Source: Oncomelania hupensis | Taxonomy: Eukaryota > Mollusca > Gastropoda > Littorinimorpha > Pomatiopsidae | Length of the DNA stretch: 64,000 nt | NCBI GenBank assembly: GCA_036898135.1 | Contig: CM072516.1 | Span: forward strand, 22,933,239 to 22,997,238 | Direction: 5' to 3' | Shown here: positions 53,701 through 64,000 of the stretch, piece by piece | How positions within the stretch are numbered: position 1 is the stretch's first letter | How the letters are laid out: each line of letters starts with the position of its first letter | Notes under the pieces: generated by a model | Databases searched by the model: none | The model's input: only the letters and a program-made list of their open reading frames with translations | Told to the model about the DNA's origin: nothing | Program-made: the position numbers and the translations under genes

Positions 53701-56700
53701 GGGTTTTGAGTGGAGGGAAGGGAAGCTACTCTGTAACTTTACTTAAAATTTCAACTTCATTTGTTGAGGGCGGTTACTAAGTCATGGTCAGTATGTGCAA
53801 TTAATATGCAGGTTACTGACCTTGACCCTTTCCTCAAAGGACACAACAAATGGGAGCTCAGTCAGGATGATCAGGTTGCGGACTTCTCGGTTAGCAAGAG
53901 GTGGCCTGTCGTCTTCTGTTAGACATAATAATAAACACATTATGACCACAAACGGTAGTAACACAAACTAAAGAGGGAGTTCAAATGCAGCTATCTCACC
54001 CATGAACACTGCTGTTGTATATATCTTCCATAGGGAAAGTTTACCAACGAACATTGCTATTGCATTTCATTTCCTACAGAACACTAACGAACATGGTCAT
54101 TATGGATCTTAAAATGAACAAACGTTTAAAATAACAAAAGTCAACAGTTCAATTTGCATAAAAATTACCCCCAACCCCTCATTTCCCTCTCAAAAAAAAA
54201 ATTCTACTGAAGGCTACGCATGAATTACAAATATATATTAACATTGCACCAATTTTACATACAAAACTGAGACAAAAAAAACGTATGTTACCTATGCTCA
54301 TCCTGGTGAGAGGTTTATGTGCAGCAAACGGCCGACGAATGAACATGGCATTAGGTGCCTTGTAGATCTGTGATGGCTGCAACCATATACAAATACAGTG
54401 CTGCCATTTAGAAAACAATCAAAAAATTCTTTGAACAGTGGCTCTGATAACACTCAAGCTATCACCATTAGTAACAACAAGAACACTAGTAAGACTAAAG
54501 ACACAACAAACAAAACCAAAAAAACTAGAAGGGCAAAGCCCATATGACTCAAATGCTCCTTATGGAACTGGCAATATTTAACATGAAAATGAGTGCTCAG
54601 AAAAAATCAAAATGAAATGGTGGCATAAAAAATGCAAAGTAATACCGACATTGTTTTTTTTGTGGGTTTTTTGGTGCTCTTGAGATGACATTGACCTCCA
54701 GCCCAAATTACACTATGTATTGTAGTATCAAATAAACTACAGCAAAAGTTGTATTAACAAAAAAAAATGTTGACCTTGGGATGACCTTGATCTTCAGTGA
54801 CCATGACCTTGGGATGACCTTGACTTTAATGTGATCGCATGTATGATCAAATAACCCAATGTTTTGCATACTATGGATTAAATATACAGCCATTCCCTGT
54901 ACAATAAACTATTTTTTTAAATGTTTTTGCAAGATCTAAAATGATCTTGGTCTTCAAGATCAACACAAAAATGGAACAAATATGAAAGATCAATCTATGA
55001 TCTCTAACGACAACAAGTTTGGACTTATATATTTCTTTTAGTTTAGGGTCAAGGTCACTTCAAAGTATCTTTACTGACTTTGGACAGCTCCAGTGACCTT
55101 GACTTAGGAGTGAGGTTGACCAAATTTGCACAGTATATGTGTCTTGAGATCTACATGTATCAAAGAATCATAAGTTCAATATTAATAACTGAGAAAAAAA
55201 AAAAGTGAAATTGAATGGAAAATTGTCTTTTTTTTTAAAACTAACTAACATTTTATGGCCCTGTGACCTTGACCTTGAAGTGAAGTAATTCATTCACTGA
55301 TCATTTATAAGGTCTCAGGGGTATACACCAGCTTACCAAGTTAGGTTGTGATAGTTATATAGGTTCAAATAGGTTTTGAAATATTACTCCACTTGCAAAT
55401 TTTGCATGTCCAGATGGACAGACAGATGGACACAAATTTTTTGTGTAATATCATTTTTGAACTATTTAGGACACACAGATTTTGTTTGGGGTGAGTACAT
55501 AGACTCACAATGCTATGCATGGGAGTCAAAAAGTCATAATGTTAAAGTGTTCAATTGGTTTTCAAAATCTGTTCATATGCAAAGATTTTCCAGGGTTGCC
55601 TTTAGCACAGGTACACCAAACTAGTGTTCTGCAGTGTGGTTAAAGCGATACAGCAAGTACATTTCTGAGTCACAATATAATACAATACAATATAACTTTA
55701 TTGTCCGATGTTCACCACATACAGAAATTTGTCTTTGGCTCGTCGTCCGCAAGAAGCATGCAACATATCCATTTTATATACACAACCAGCAGAGACATTC
55801 ATTTCTAATGGCACAGCAGCAACCTTAAATTCCAATCAAATACAAACATTCACACAACCCTACATCAATAATAACTAATAATTTTACATTCACGCAGAAA
55901 AAGCACACACACACACACACACAAAATAATCCATCCAGTTCCATCCAGATTGTGGCCAGTAGCTTGTGCAGCTATTTGAGCAGGTAAGTGTGCTAAAAAA
56001 ACAAAACCCCAATGATAACAAATTACATGAACCAGCATGACAAACAGTATAATAAGTAGCCTAGAATTACTCATTTGGATAACTGCAAAATCAACTGTAG
56101 AATGATATTACCTTATCAGCCTGCACTGAGACGTGAGGAGCCAACCAATGCCCTGGCACGCAGAAAGGACGGCGGCTGTCACGGTTGTAGATCTGACGCA
56201 CTAAAGTTGAAATCACCTGTACACACAAAATACACAAGACCCAATTTAATACATTAAAGCATACAAACAAAGTAATTTTGCACACAAATCAAAGGGACTC
56301 TCAATATAGAATTTTAATGTCCTGCCACTTTTCTTAATTTTTTCAGTCCTAACAACAATTGAAAAACAACCTCCAGAACTAAAAGTTGAATTCACCTGTA
56401 CTCATAAAATACATTACACCCAATTTAATACATTAAAGCACACAAATCAAAGGAACTCTCAATAAGGGTTTTAATGTCCTGCCACATTTTTTAACTTTGT
56501 TGTTGTTAAAAAACAACCTCCAGAACTAAAACATTTATTTTTGAGAATATTTGCTGTTTTATGCACACATAATGTAAAACAAAGACCACGAAAGCAGCAG
56601 TGAAGAAAACAAAATCCACATGAGTCTCACTTCTACTGCGTCTTTTTTAAATTTGATTTTGTACGCAAGATACAATTCTGGGGACTCAACTTATGAACAG

Positions 56701-59700
56701 TCACATTCTCTCTTAGAAGATAGTTTTTCTTCTTAAAAGCTGTTTCTGTACCATTGGTAACAACAGTTTTCCTTTTTATTGAGCATAAACCTTTGTTGAC
56801 TTGACTTGAACCACCACCAGTAACATCAACAACATAATTATTGAGCACAAACCTTGAAGAGATGGGCCCACAGCTGTGTCTCTTTTTCATCGTCCTCTTC
56901 TGTGGCCTGCTTTCTCTTGATACCTGTTTTCTGCAGTGCCTGCCTGTAGTCCTCATTGATGGTAAATTTAGCGTCAGGATGTGCCAGCTCGATGATGCCT
57001 AAGCATGCATTACGCAATGCCAGGCTCATGGGGATGATCTCCCGAAGTGTGAATGGCATGCTGGAGCTTTCCTCTAAGAACAAAAAACATTTTTCATAAA
57101 GGCATATTTGTTACTCTTATTAAAACTTTCTCAGGACAAAAAGAACAGTGCCTCATAAATTATCCTACACAAACAATAGCTCTGAAACATTAGGCAAATG
57201 TTTTTGACCCCGAGTTAAAAGCAACTGGTATATATTTCCAAAGAGCAAGGTTATGCTGAAAACATAAAAGCTAATATGAATTTGCATTTACTTTACCTCT
57301 GTTGTCACCATGGAAGTCCGCATCATGCAGTGTGAGCAGAGAGTAGGAAAACATGGCACAGAATGTAGATAAAAGGGGAACAATTCTTTGAACATCTCGG
57401 TCCGCTATAGGCAGACCACTGGACAGCATTAGAAGCAATGGGTTACTGGACCTGAAAGAAGAAGAATAGTATGCTCTCTTTCATTGTCATGCATTAACTT
57501 CATTTTAATTTCAATTGTTAGTACCACAATAAACATTACAAGTCCATGAATCCATCTTTGCATACATACCTACCTTTCACTGCAGTTTCATAAGTTAGTA
57601 GTAAAGCTCTATCCCATTACTTGAAAGTTGTTGGAGCACCACAAATAATCGTTTAAACAGTATACTCCATCTTTCTGTGTCCTCAGCAACCCTCATGGCT
57701 TTGCAAAGTGTTAAACCAGTCCATACTTGAATGTTGTCTTCCCAACTCTTTTTCTGTCTCCCTCTTCTTCTGCATCCTTACACCGTGCCTTGCAGGATGG
57801 CCTTTGCAAGGCATGATGCTCAGGTGAGGTGGCCATACCATCGGAGTTTCTGTTTCTTCACCACTGTGAAAATGTCATTATGTTGTCCAATGGCTTGTGT
57901 GGTGGTTTGTCGGACTTCGCCGTTGATTATGTGCTGGGTATAGAAAATGCCCAGAAGTCTTCTGTAGCACCTCATCTCCACGCTTTGTATTCTTTGTTGT
58001 AGGTCTGCTGTGAGGGTCCATGTTTCGCAAGAGTATAAAAGATGGAGATGACAAGGGAGCGCAGCAGCCTTACCTTGGTGTAGACTGATGGTCTTGTCTT
58101 TCCAAATGGGCTTCAACCTTGTCAGGGCAAAAGTTGTTTGTGCTATTCTGGAGAGAACTTCCTGTCAGGACCCATTGTCTGATACAACAGGCACTGTTCT
58201 TAAAAGGCTTAAACAATAAACAAGCGACTTACTTCCCTTGTCTGTGAGAGCCAGCAGTTTGAACAGGTGGGCGAACGCATAGTTTGGTGCGTGAATGTAC
58301 GAAATTGCAAAATCCTCTCAGGAATCCTCTTTGAGGCAAATCCATCTGACCACGACAAGAATCGTCTTGGATTGACTTTGAAACAATAAAACCGGTTAAT
58401 CCGAAGCTTTTTATCTATGAACTAACTTCCCGTCTTGCACATATGATGCTTATCGGTATTTTATTATTTTGAAATAATTGTTATATAGTGCTTTTCAATT
58501 CAAGAGCTGCTCAAGGCGCTGGCTGATACAGGATCTAACTCAAGACGCCTGAAGTGCCCACTTACTGCCAAGGGCACACAGTGTGATGCCCAGATGACTG
58601 AGCACAATCTTAGGCCAGAAGGGAAAACCATACACTGAAACAAACATCGTACTAATAGCAGATGGCCAATGCTCACAGCCAATGTTTATGTCTGGGCCAC
58701 TGGGAATCGAACCCTCAACCTTTGTAACATGAGCTTGCTGTTCTACCAACTGGGCTATCCCACATTCGACAGGCAGCTGACTATCACGCTCATTGTTCAG
58801 ACCTGAATCACGTACTTTATTCTGATTTTATTTTGATTAAATCCCATTAAATGGGGTTGGATGAAATCCCAAATAAACTCACAACTGACAGAGTAACTTG
58901 AAGTGAGCTGTGTTACTGTTAATATCAACGAAAAATCGAATACAAATCAAATGCTTTAATAAAATTAAAATATTTGTAACCACATTCCATCTACTTTCAT
59001 GCTTCCATAAATACCTGGCTAAACATTAACACCGACCTTGCTGCAAATGTACGTCCAGCATTTGATGGTTTTCAAACTCAAGTTACAAAACAAAACAAAA
59101 AAAAAGAATAGAAGGAAACAAAATGTTACTCCCAGTTGTTCGGTCAGTCATCCATATGCCTTGATCCATTTCAGGTACTGACCTAGGTGATTTTATTATA
59201 CTTTCCAGGCTTGACAAATAGAATAAACTGTACATATTTCAGGATATTTCTAATCAGCTTTGAATGTTCCCATGCACAACTCTTTATTGTCTGTACCTTT
59301 TGTACAAGGAAGAATATAGCCAAGTTGCCAAATTTGTTCTACAAACCAAGAGAGGTAACTCTAACGAGCAAGGACTAGGAATCGACCTATTGTTCCTAAA
59401 TATTTGAAGCTGTGCTGTGTTGAGGGATTAGCCTTGGACTCCAATGTCTGTGCTGATGCCATTGGTGTTGTTGGTCACCATTTTGGTATTCTCTGCACTT
59501 ATTTTCATTCCAAAGGCTCCGGAAGTGGTGTCAAGCCTCTGTACCAGCTGTTCAAGTTCTTGTTCCTCTCCAGCCAATCCATCAATGTCATCCACAAAAC
59601 GGAAGTAGATTGCTCTACCCCATATGCTGACTGTGCCTTCATGATCTGCAAGGGCATCTGACATGATGTGCTCCAGAAAGATGTTGAAGAGTGTTGGAGA

Positions 59701-62700
59701 GAGAAGGCATGCTTGACGCACACAGATTGTTGTTCAGTTCCCAATGGTGCTGTTGTGGAGGACTGCACTGGTAGCCTTGCCATACAGGCTTTTGATAACT
59801 TCAATAATGTTGGGGCTGATGTTGTATACTCTCATTGTTGTCCATAGAGCTACACGCCAAACTGTAAATCACTTCCTTTAAGTCTACAAACACATGATAT
59901 AAGCTGCCCTGAATCCAGCATTTTCTTCAGTTATGATTTGTTCAGCATTTATGATCAAATAACCCAATGTTGTTGCATACCATGGGCTGAAACCCTAAGC
60001 TCTATATAAGAAGGGTTAAACAAATACATAAATAAATAAAGTGGGTCTGAGCTTGAACAAAACAACAACAAAACTATGTACAGATGGATCAGGAGATAAA
60101 CCAGAAATAAATTCACTGACATACAAACGTAACAAAGGCAGGAACCAGTGCAGTAAGAAAGAGAAAATGGTACACCCACCCTGTGACAGTTTGCATGGAC
60201 ACAGTTGTGCAGGTGTGCCACAACATCCGCATGTAATCCGTGTTGAAGGCCAAGGTGTACAGCAACCTGTTAAAATCGCACAATACCAATAGCTATGAGA
60301 GCAAAGCCCCTATTACTCACGTGCTCCTCATGGAACTTGCAATGTTTAACATGAAAATGACTGCCCAGAAAAAAACACAAAATGAAACTGGCATTAAAAT
60401 GCAAAGTAATACCGACTTTGATCTTACTATGCTCTTGACCTTAAGATGACCTTAACCCTTGGCTTCAAATACACTCATGCAATATCAAATAAACTACAGC
60501 AATAGTTATATTATGCCAAAAAATACAGTGACCTTGGGATGACCTTGACATTCAGTGACCTTGACCTTGGGATGACCTTTACCTTCACGTGACCTCTCAT
60601 AATAATGTATGATCAAATAACCCAATGTTGGTACATACTATGGGTTAAATAAAGCCATTCCACTGAATGATGGCCTATTTTTTGTATAGTTTTGCAAGAC
60701 CTATAATGACCTTGACCTTCAAGATCAAGGCAAAAATGGAAAATACATGAAAGATCAATCTATCATCTTTAAATACAACAAGTTTGAACTTTATGTCTCT
60801 CGTAATTTAAGGTCAAGGTCACTTCAAAGTACCTATACTGTGGACAGCTCCAGCAGACAACAGGAAGTCGTTTCATCACATCTCATGAGAATGAGACTCG
60901 GCCTAGGCTATTCGTGAGATTTCAATATGGCGAATACAGAGCATGTCGGTACTCAGCTAGGAAAAAGAAAATGCACAGTGTTAACTCTTGAGCATCCTAT
61001 CCAATTATTGCCAGCAAGACTGCATCTGCACCCAAATTGGCAAGATATTCTCTTGCTAACATCCTTCCAGAAGCTGCAGAATTCATGTCCAGTTTTTATT
61101 CAGAAAATAAGCAGAGAGTTTTAAAATCTAAAAGTTGTATTCCCCAGGGAAAAATCTCTTCTTTTTTCAAACCATGTGACAGAGCTTAGAAAGACAAAGA
61201 TTTCGTTTTACACCATGCTTGAAAGATTATTCAAAATTCAGTTGTATTATCTCAAGTTTTTTTTTTTAAACTGTTTTATATGTGTTATGCATGCAGTAAA
61301 AACATTTAATTACACTTTAAATCATTAATTGATTAGTTTTGTTAAAAACGTGTAAAGAACTTGTAAAACTATACATTGGGTTTTGTTCGTTTTGAGTGTT
61401 AGTGAACGAAACGCAGCCCAAACTCTACCCCTGTTTTTAGACACCCTTCCTCCCCCCTCTTTTAAAACAGAATTTTCCACAGATTTTGAAAGTCTTAAAA
61501 GAGGGGTTTCACTGTATTACAAAGTGCAACCAAAGCATTCACAAAACATACACAGCTACAGTACCTGAGTTTGTGAACAGGCTGTCTCTGGGAGGCGAGC
61601 AGTGTATGACAGATACGTGCAATGCGCTCGATGGACTCGGCCTCTGAGGATTCATGTAACGATGAGAACACACACCTAATGTGGCCTGGTGAATCAATAC
61701 GTCGCAGACATTCTTCCTTCACTTCTTTTAAAGTCTGGAAATTGAGTTCCTGTGCAAATAAACTCTTTACATGTAGGATGTTAGCTTTTTATGTATAAAA
61801 ATCCTCATTCAATCAAAATGTCATGATTACACTCATCGCCTTAATCAGTAATATGAACAGCATTATCATTTGTTTAATGATCATCACGGCTGTCTTACTG
61901 CTATCAAAGTAATTCTGCTAGAACTTGGCTGTCATCACCACTACCATCTTTACAAAACAACAATATAAAGATGCAAGTGGTATTGTGCTGTTTTTAGGTA
62001 TAACAGTAGCGCTACTACTACTTATGATGATGATGATGATGATGACATTATCCTAATCATCTTGAAAAACTCACTTCCACTACAGACATCTCTTCATCGT
62101 CATCATCGTCATCATCATCCAGACTTGATTCCTTGGGAGCAGGCAGGCGTGGTAATAACCTGACCAGCACCTCTAGGTACCACTTGCTAGTCAGTGCATC
62201 CAGTTCACCTGAACGATTAGAAAGAACATAATTACAGTGCATAAAAGTTAAACATCTTAACCATCACACACCTCCCTTGAGACATGATAAATCAATAAAA
62301 GGAAAGTACACCAACTCTGCACATCAATCAGAACGCAACGCACAAAGTGTGGTGTTCAAACTGACATTATTGGCAAACCTAAGCTGATGATCTCAATTTG
62401 CAAATAGCAAACTGCTTTAAAGTTAAGAGCTGGAGGTCTCATTTTATGCACACAGATACAGGCTATTTAATCAAAGATTCTTCACTAACCAACATGTTTC
62501 TCTCCCAGCAGAAGAATGGCAAACAGAAGCCAAGGGGACGATAAGACATCAGGATAAGTTGACAGCCGAAATTGATGTAGTGACGATGCTGAGGCTGATG
62601 GCCCCAGAGACATTGCGGAGGCCATGGATTTGGGAGTAGAAGTGCCTAGCCTGCTGTCTGCACAAGTGTCTAAGGCTGGGTCTGATGTCTGTGTGATAAG

Positions 62701-64000
62701 AGCCTGGATCAGCTCCACGAAGGGGAAGGGATACTTGCCATAAGCCATGGCTGGCAATAGAAACTGAGCCACTTGCTCCGAGAAAGCTGGGCACAGCAGC
62801 GTGCGACAAACAGCCAGCAAGACCTGACGACTGCAACATGGTATATTTAAATACAAATTTACACACTTGTTCAGTCCACAGAATAAAACGTAATATTATA
62901 TACAGTTAAGCTGTAAACCTGAAAATAACTATCCTACCTGAAAGCCTTGTCTGCAGTGCTAGTGGCAAAGCTGATTGGGTTCATGATGAGGTCTAGAACG
63001 CTGCCAGCAATTGGAGTAGGCGGAACAGGGGACCGTTCCAGACTGGATGGTACCTTATGTGTCAATATCTCCTTCATGCACTCAAAGTAACCTAAGCCAT
63101 GAAAAGGAAAATATATAATAAAGATAAAAATCACTTTATCTCAACAGAAAAAATGTATGAATTAGTAACCTGTGATATTTTGAAAACAGAACAAAGCCCT
63201 CTTTGATGAAACGTGAATACACCAACAAACTTGTTTCAGATTAGTTGTGTATGAAGATGCCCCACTTTACAAGTAAATAGAAGGGCAAAGCCCATATGAT
63301 TCATATGCTCCTTATGGAATTCGCAATATTTAACATGAAAATGCGTGCCCAGAAAAAACAAAATGAAATGGTGGCACTAAAATGCAAAGTAATCCCAACT
63401 TTGATTTTTCAATGCACTTGACCTTGAGATGACATTGACCTCCAACTCCAAATACACTCAAGTACTATCAAATAAACTACAGCAAAAGTTGTATTATGCC
63501 CCACCCCTTCCCCAAAATGGTGACATCGGGAGGGGGAGGATGGGGGGAGATGGGGGCAGGGGGGCAGTACATAGACTCACACTGCTATGCATGTGAATCA
63601 ATACCAAATTCCCCATTCTGACTTCTTTTAGTATTTAATAAGCCGGTTTCCAGCGACCTTGCCTTTGGTGGAGTGTCAAAGACTTATCAAGCATATGCTG
63701 TGCATAGGCGAACGCCCTCAGCAGCCCCTGACACTCAGACTGGGGTCAGCATCACTACCTATATCATCTTGGTAGATACGGCAAAAGGTCCATTCCATAC
63801 AGAAAAGCAAAACTCACTATTCTGAACTCATAACACTCAATCTAAATAAGCCTAAAATTAAGTTATCTCACCATGCCTGATGAGGTGGCTGAACAGCAAG
63901 GTGACAATGGCTTGGGGGCTTCTGTCGCACAAAGATGTCACAGGTTCAAAGAGCGATGAAGAGATGAACACCTCTAGTATTCTCATGGGAACTGCGATAG
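47703..64000 (-). CDS. UBE3C: Ubiquitin-protein ligase E3C (HECT), N-terminus outside window
   Basis: Coding exons in transcript order: 64000(partial)-63872, 63091-62938, 62830-62490, 62208-62075, 61749-61565, 57451-57297, 57073-56853, 56216-56112, 54376-54292, 53915-53821, 52248-52110, 51946-51702, 51188-51064, 50499-50409, 49759-49661, 49542-49386, 48369-48239, 47873-47703. All junctions are GT..AG and all phases agree. They give about 919 residues; the vertebrate protein is about 1083, so the first ~160 residues (including the IQ motif region) lie to the right. The HECT domain fills the last third: [62 protein letters not shown]. The catalytic Cys is in [12 protein letters not shown] in the last exon, which ends GAGFELS. 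The family transfers ubiquitin through this thioester Cys, extends K48/K29 chains and works with the 26S proteasome. A long acidic run (eight Asp) lies in the 62208-62075 exon. Confidence 0.97.
48628..49318 (-). mobile_element. Internally deleted hAT element in a UBE3C intron
   Basis: The 8-bp duplication cattataa lies at 48620-48627 and 49319-49326. The 691-bp element begins caggcatg and ends aatacctg, so its ends are short CAGG-type inverted repeats as in hAT elements. On the minus strand, 48994-48713 encodes a fragment resembling the BED/TTF-type zinc-finger region found at the N-terminus of some hAT transposases: YSEKYPFV, then [15 protein letters not shown], then ITGF. The expected CxxC pair is not seen. 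No transposase core remains. It sits ~60 bp from the exon at 49386. Confidence 0.75.
51499..51620. repeat. 42-bp tandem repeat, three copies
   Basis: The unit beginning ctaatccatttattgcttca is repeated almost perfectly three times in a UBE3C intron. There are no spacers, so it is not a CRISPR. Confidence 0.9.
52370..53520 (-). mobile_element. Probable DIRS-like retrotransposon remnant
   Basis: On the minus strand, 52603-52367 encodes [20 protein letters not shown], a sequence typical of the RNase H region of DIRS1-type elements. It is followed by a degenerate HI.G.VNHI segment in place of the usual HIPG.xN. Upstream, 53518-52610 is more GC-rich than its surroundings and open in shifting frames, as expected of a decayed gag/RT region. 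No tyrosine recombinase or split inverted ends were found. The RNase H match is convincing; the extent is approximate. Confidence 0.6.
54525..55530 (-). repeat. AGGTCA-rich dispersed repeat R-N, copy 3
   Basis: Full-length copy in opposite orientation: starts ctagaagggcaaagcccata and ends gagtacatagactcacaatg. tcaaggtca occurs at 55049-55057 and tgaccttga at 55264-55272. Lies in a UBE3C intron. Confidence 0.8.
55660..55830 (-). mobile_element. Retroelement 3' end with pentanucleotide tail
   Basis: On the minus strand the sequence ends in ...acaataaagttatattgtattgtattat, a LINE- or SINE-type 3' tail related to the (TTGTA)n tail seen at 42478-42495. The family is unknown. Confidence 0.5.
56195..56505. 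repeat. ~170-bp tandem duplication including a splice acceptor
   Basis: 56195-56335 is repeated at about 56372-56500. Shared words include cacctgtac, caatttaatacattaaagca, cacacaaatcaaagg and ttttaatgtcctgccac. The first copy overlaps the 5' edge of the UBE3C exon 56216-56112, so the second copy duplicates its acceptor and about 17 coding bases. Confidence 0.75.
57605..58190 (-). mobile_element. LINE L-A fragment
   Basis: On the minus strand it runs from VLSRIAQ-like coding through [14 protein letters not shown] and RKLRWYGH to a decayed 3' end (ctatcccattacttg at the left). Intronic in UBE3C; several frameshifts. Confidence 0.8.
58468..58763 (-). mobile_element. tRNA-derived SINE (S-B-like)
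   Basis: On the minus strand the head gtgggatagcccagttggta and B box gggttcgattcccag begin a ~295-bp element whose end, cagctcttgaattgaaaagc then actatataacaat, matches the S-B tail. No duplication was seen. Intronic in UBE3C. Confidence 0.8.
59385..59945 (-). mobile_element. LINE L-A fragment with RT palm
   Basis: On the minus strand it contains [17 protein letters not shown] and [17 protein letters not shown], so the catalytic box reads FVDD instead of FADD, plus ISTDIGVQG. Frameshifts break the frame. A ~50-bp piece of repeat R-N follows at 59948-59998. Confidence 0.8.
60290..60860 (-). repeat. AGGTCA-rich dispersed repeat R-N, copy 4 (partial)
   Basis: Covers the 3' two-thirds of the family. 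tgaccttga at 60556-60564 and 60707-60715; tcaaggtca at 60823-60831. The 5' end is cut at ggacagctccagca. UBE3C intron. Confidence 0.75.
62028..62044. repeat. (GAT)n microsatellite beside an Asp-run exon
   Basis: Five GAT units lie ~30 bp from the UBE3C exon that itself encodes eight Asp from GAT/GAC repeats. Confidence 0.8.
63278..63600 (-). repeat. AGGTCA-rich dispersed repeat R-N, copy 5 (deleted)
   Basis: Both termini are present (agaagggcaaagcccata at the left, agtacatagactcacactgc at the right), but most of the middle is replaced by a G-rich stretch (63528-63563). UBE3C intron. Confidence 0.7.

Overview
The window looks like animal nuclear DNA, most likely from a mollusc or another marine lophotrochozoan. 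Genes are split into many short exons with GT..AG introns, the sequence is AT-rich and full of microsatellites, tRNA- and 5S-rRNA-derived SINEs and several LINE clades are present, and one intron-rich gene is a clear orthologue of animal UBE3C. The mollusc assignment is inference. There is no bacterial-style operon, CRISPR array or intact RNA gene.

Layout. 1-8.5 kb holds no recognisable gene. It has an exon-like GC-rich minisatellite, a ~0.7 kb direct duplication, and a ~5 kb satellite array with a three-monomer higher-order unit, split by a 5'-truncated LINE whose RNase H region is intact. 8.8-13.6 kb is a pile of LINE fragments, SINEs and a TIR element with a telomere-like core. 13.7-28.4 kb (+) is an 18-exon gene for a predicted ~1231-residue protein that I cannot name; all its splice phases agree. 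28.4-40.5 kb is intergenic, with a decayed hAT transposon, an AGGTCA-rich repeat family, nested SINEs and a 5S-derived SINE. 40.5-43.2 kb (+) is a three-exon gene for a ~396-residue coiled-coil protein with a C-terminal CHORD-like zinc site. 43.2-47.7 kb is AT-rich intergenic sequence. 47.7-64 kb (-) is UBE3C, a HECT E3 ubiquitin ligase, with 18 coding exons and its N-terminus beyond the right edge; its introns carry a deleted hAT, a DIRS-like remnant, LINEs, SINEs and more AGGTCA-rich repeats.

The second gene and UBE3C are convergent. Nothing in the sequence shows that the three genes act in one pathway. The most interesting content is the uncharacterised 1231-residue protein and the well-preserved insertion history (several clean target-site duplications, two nested insertions, a ~103-bp repeat flanking a LINE). 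I did not find a convincing new multi-gene system.
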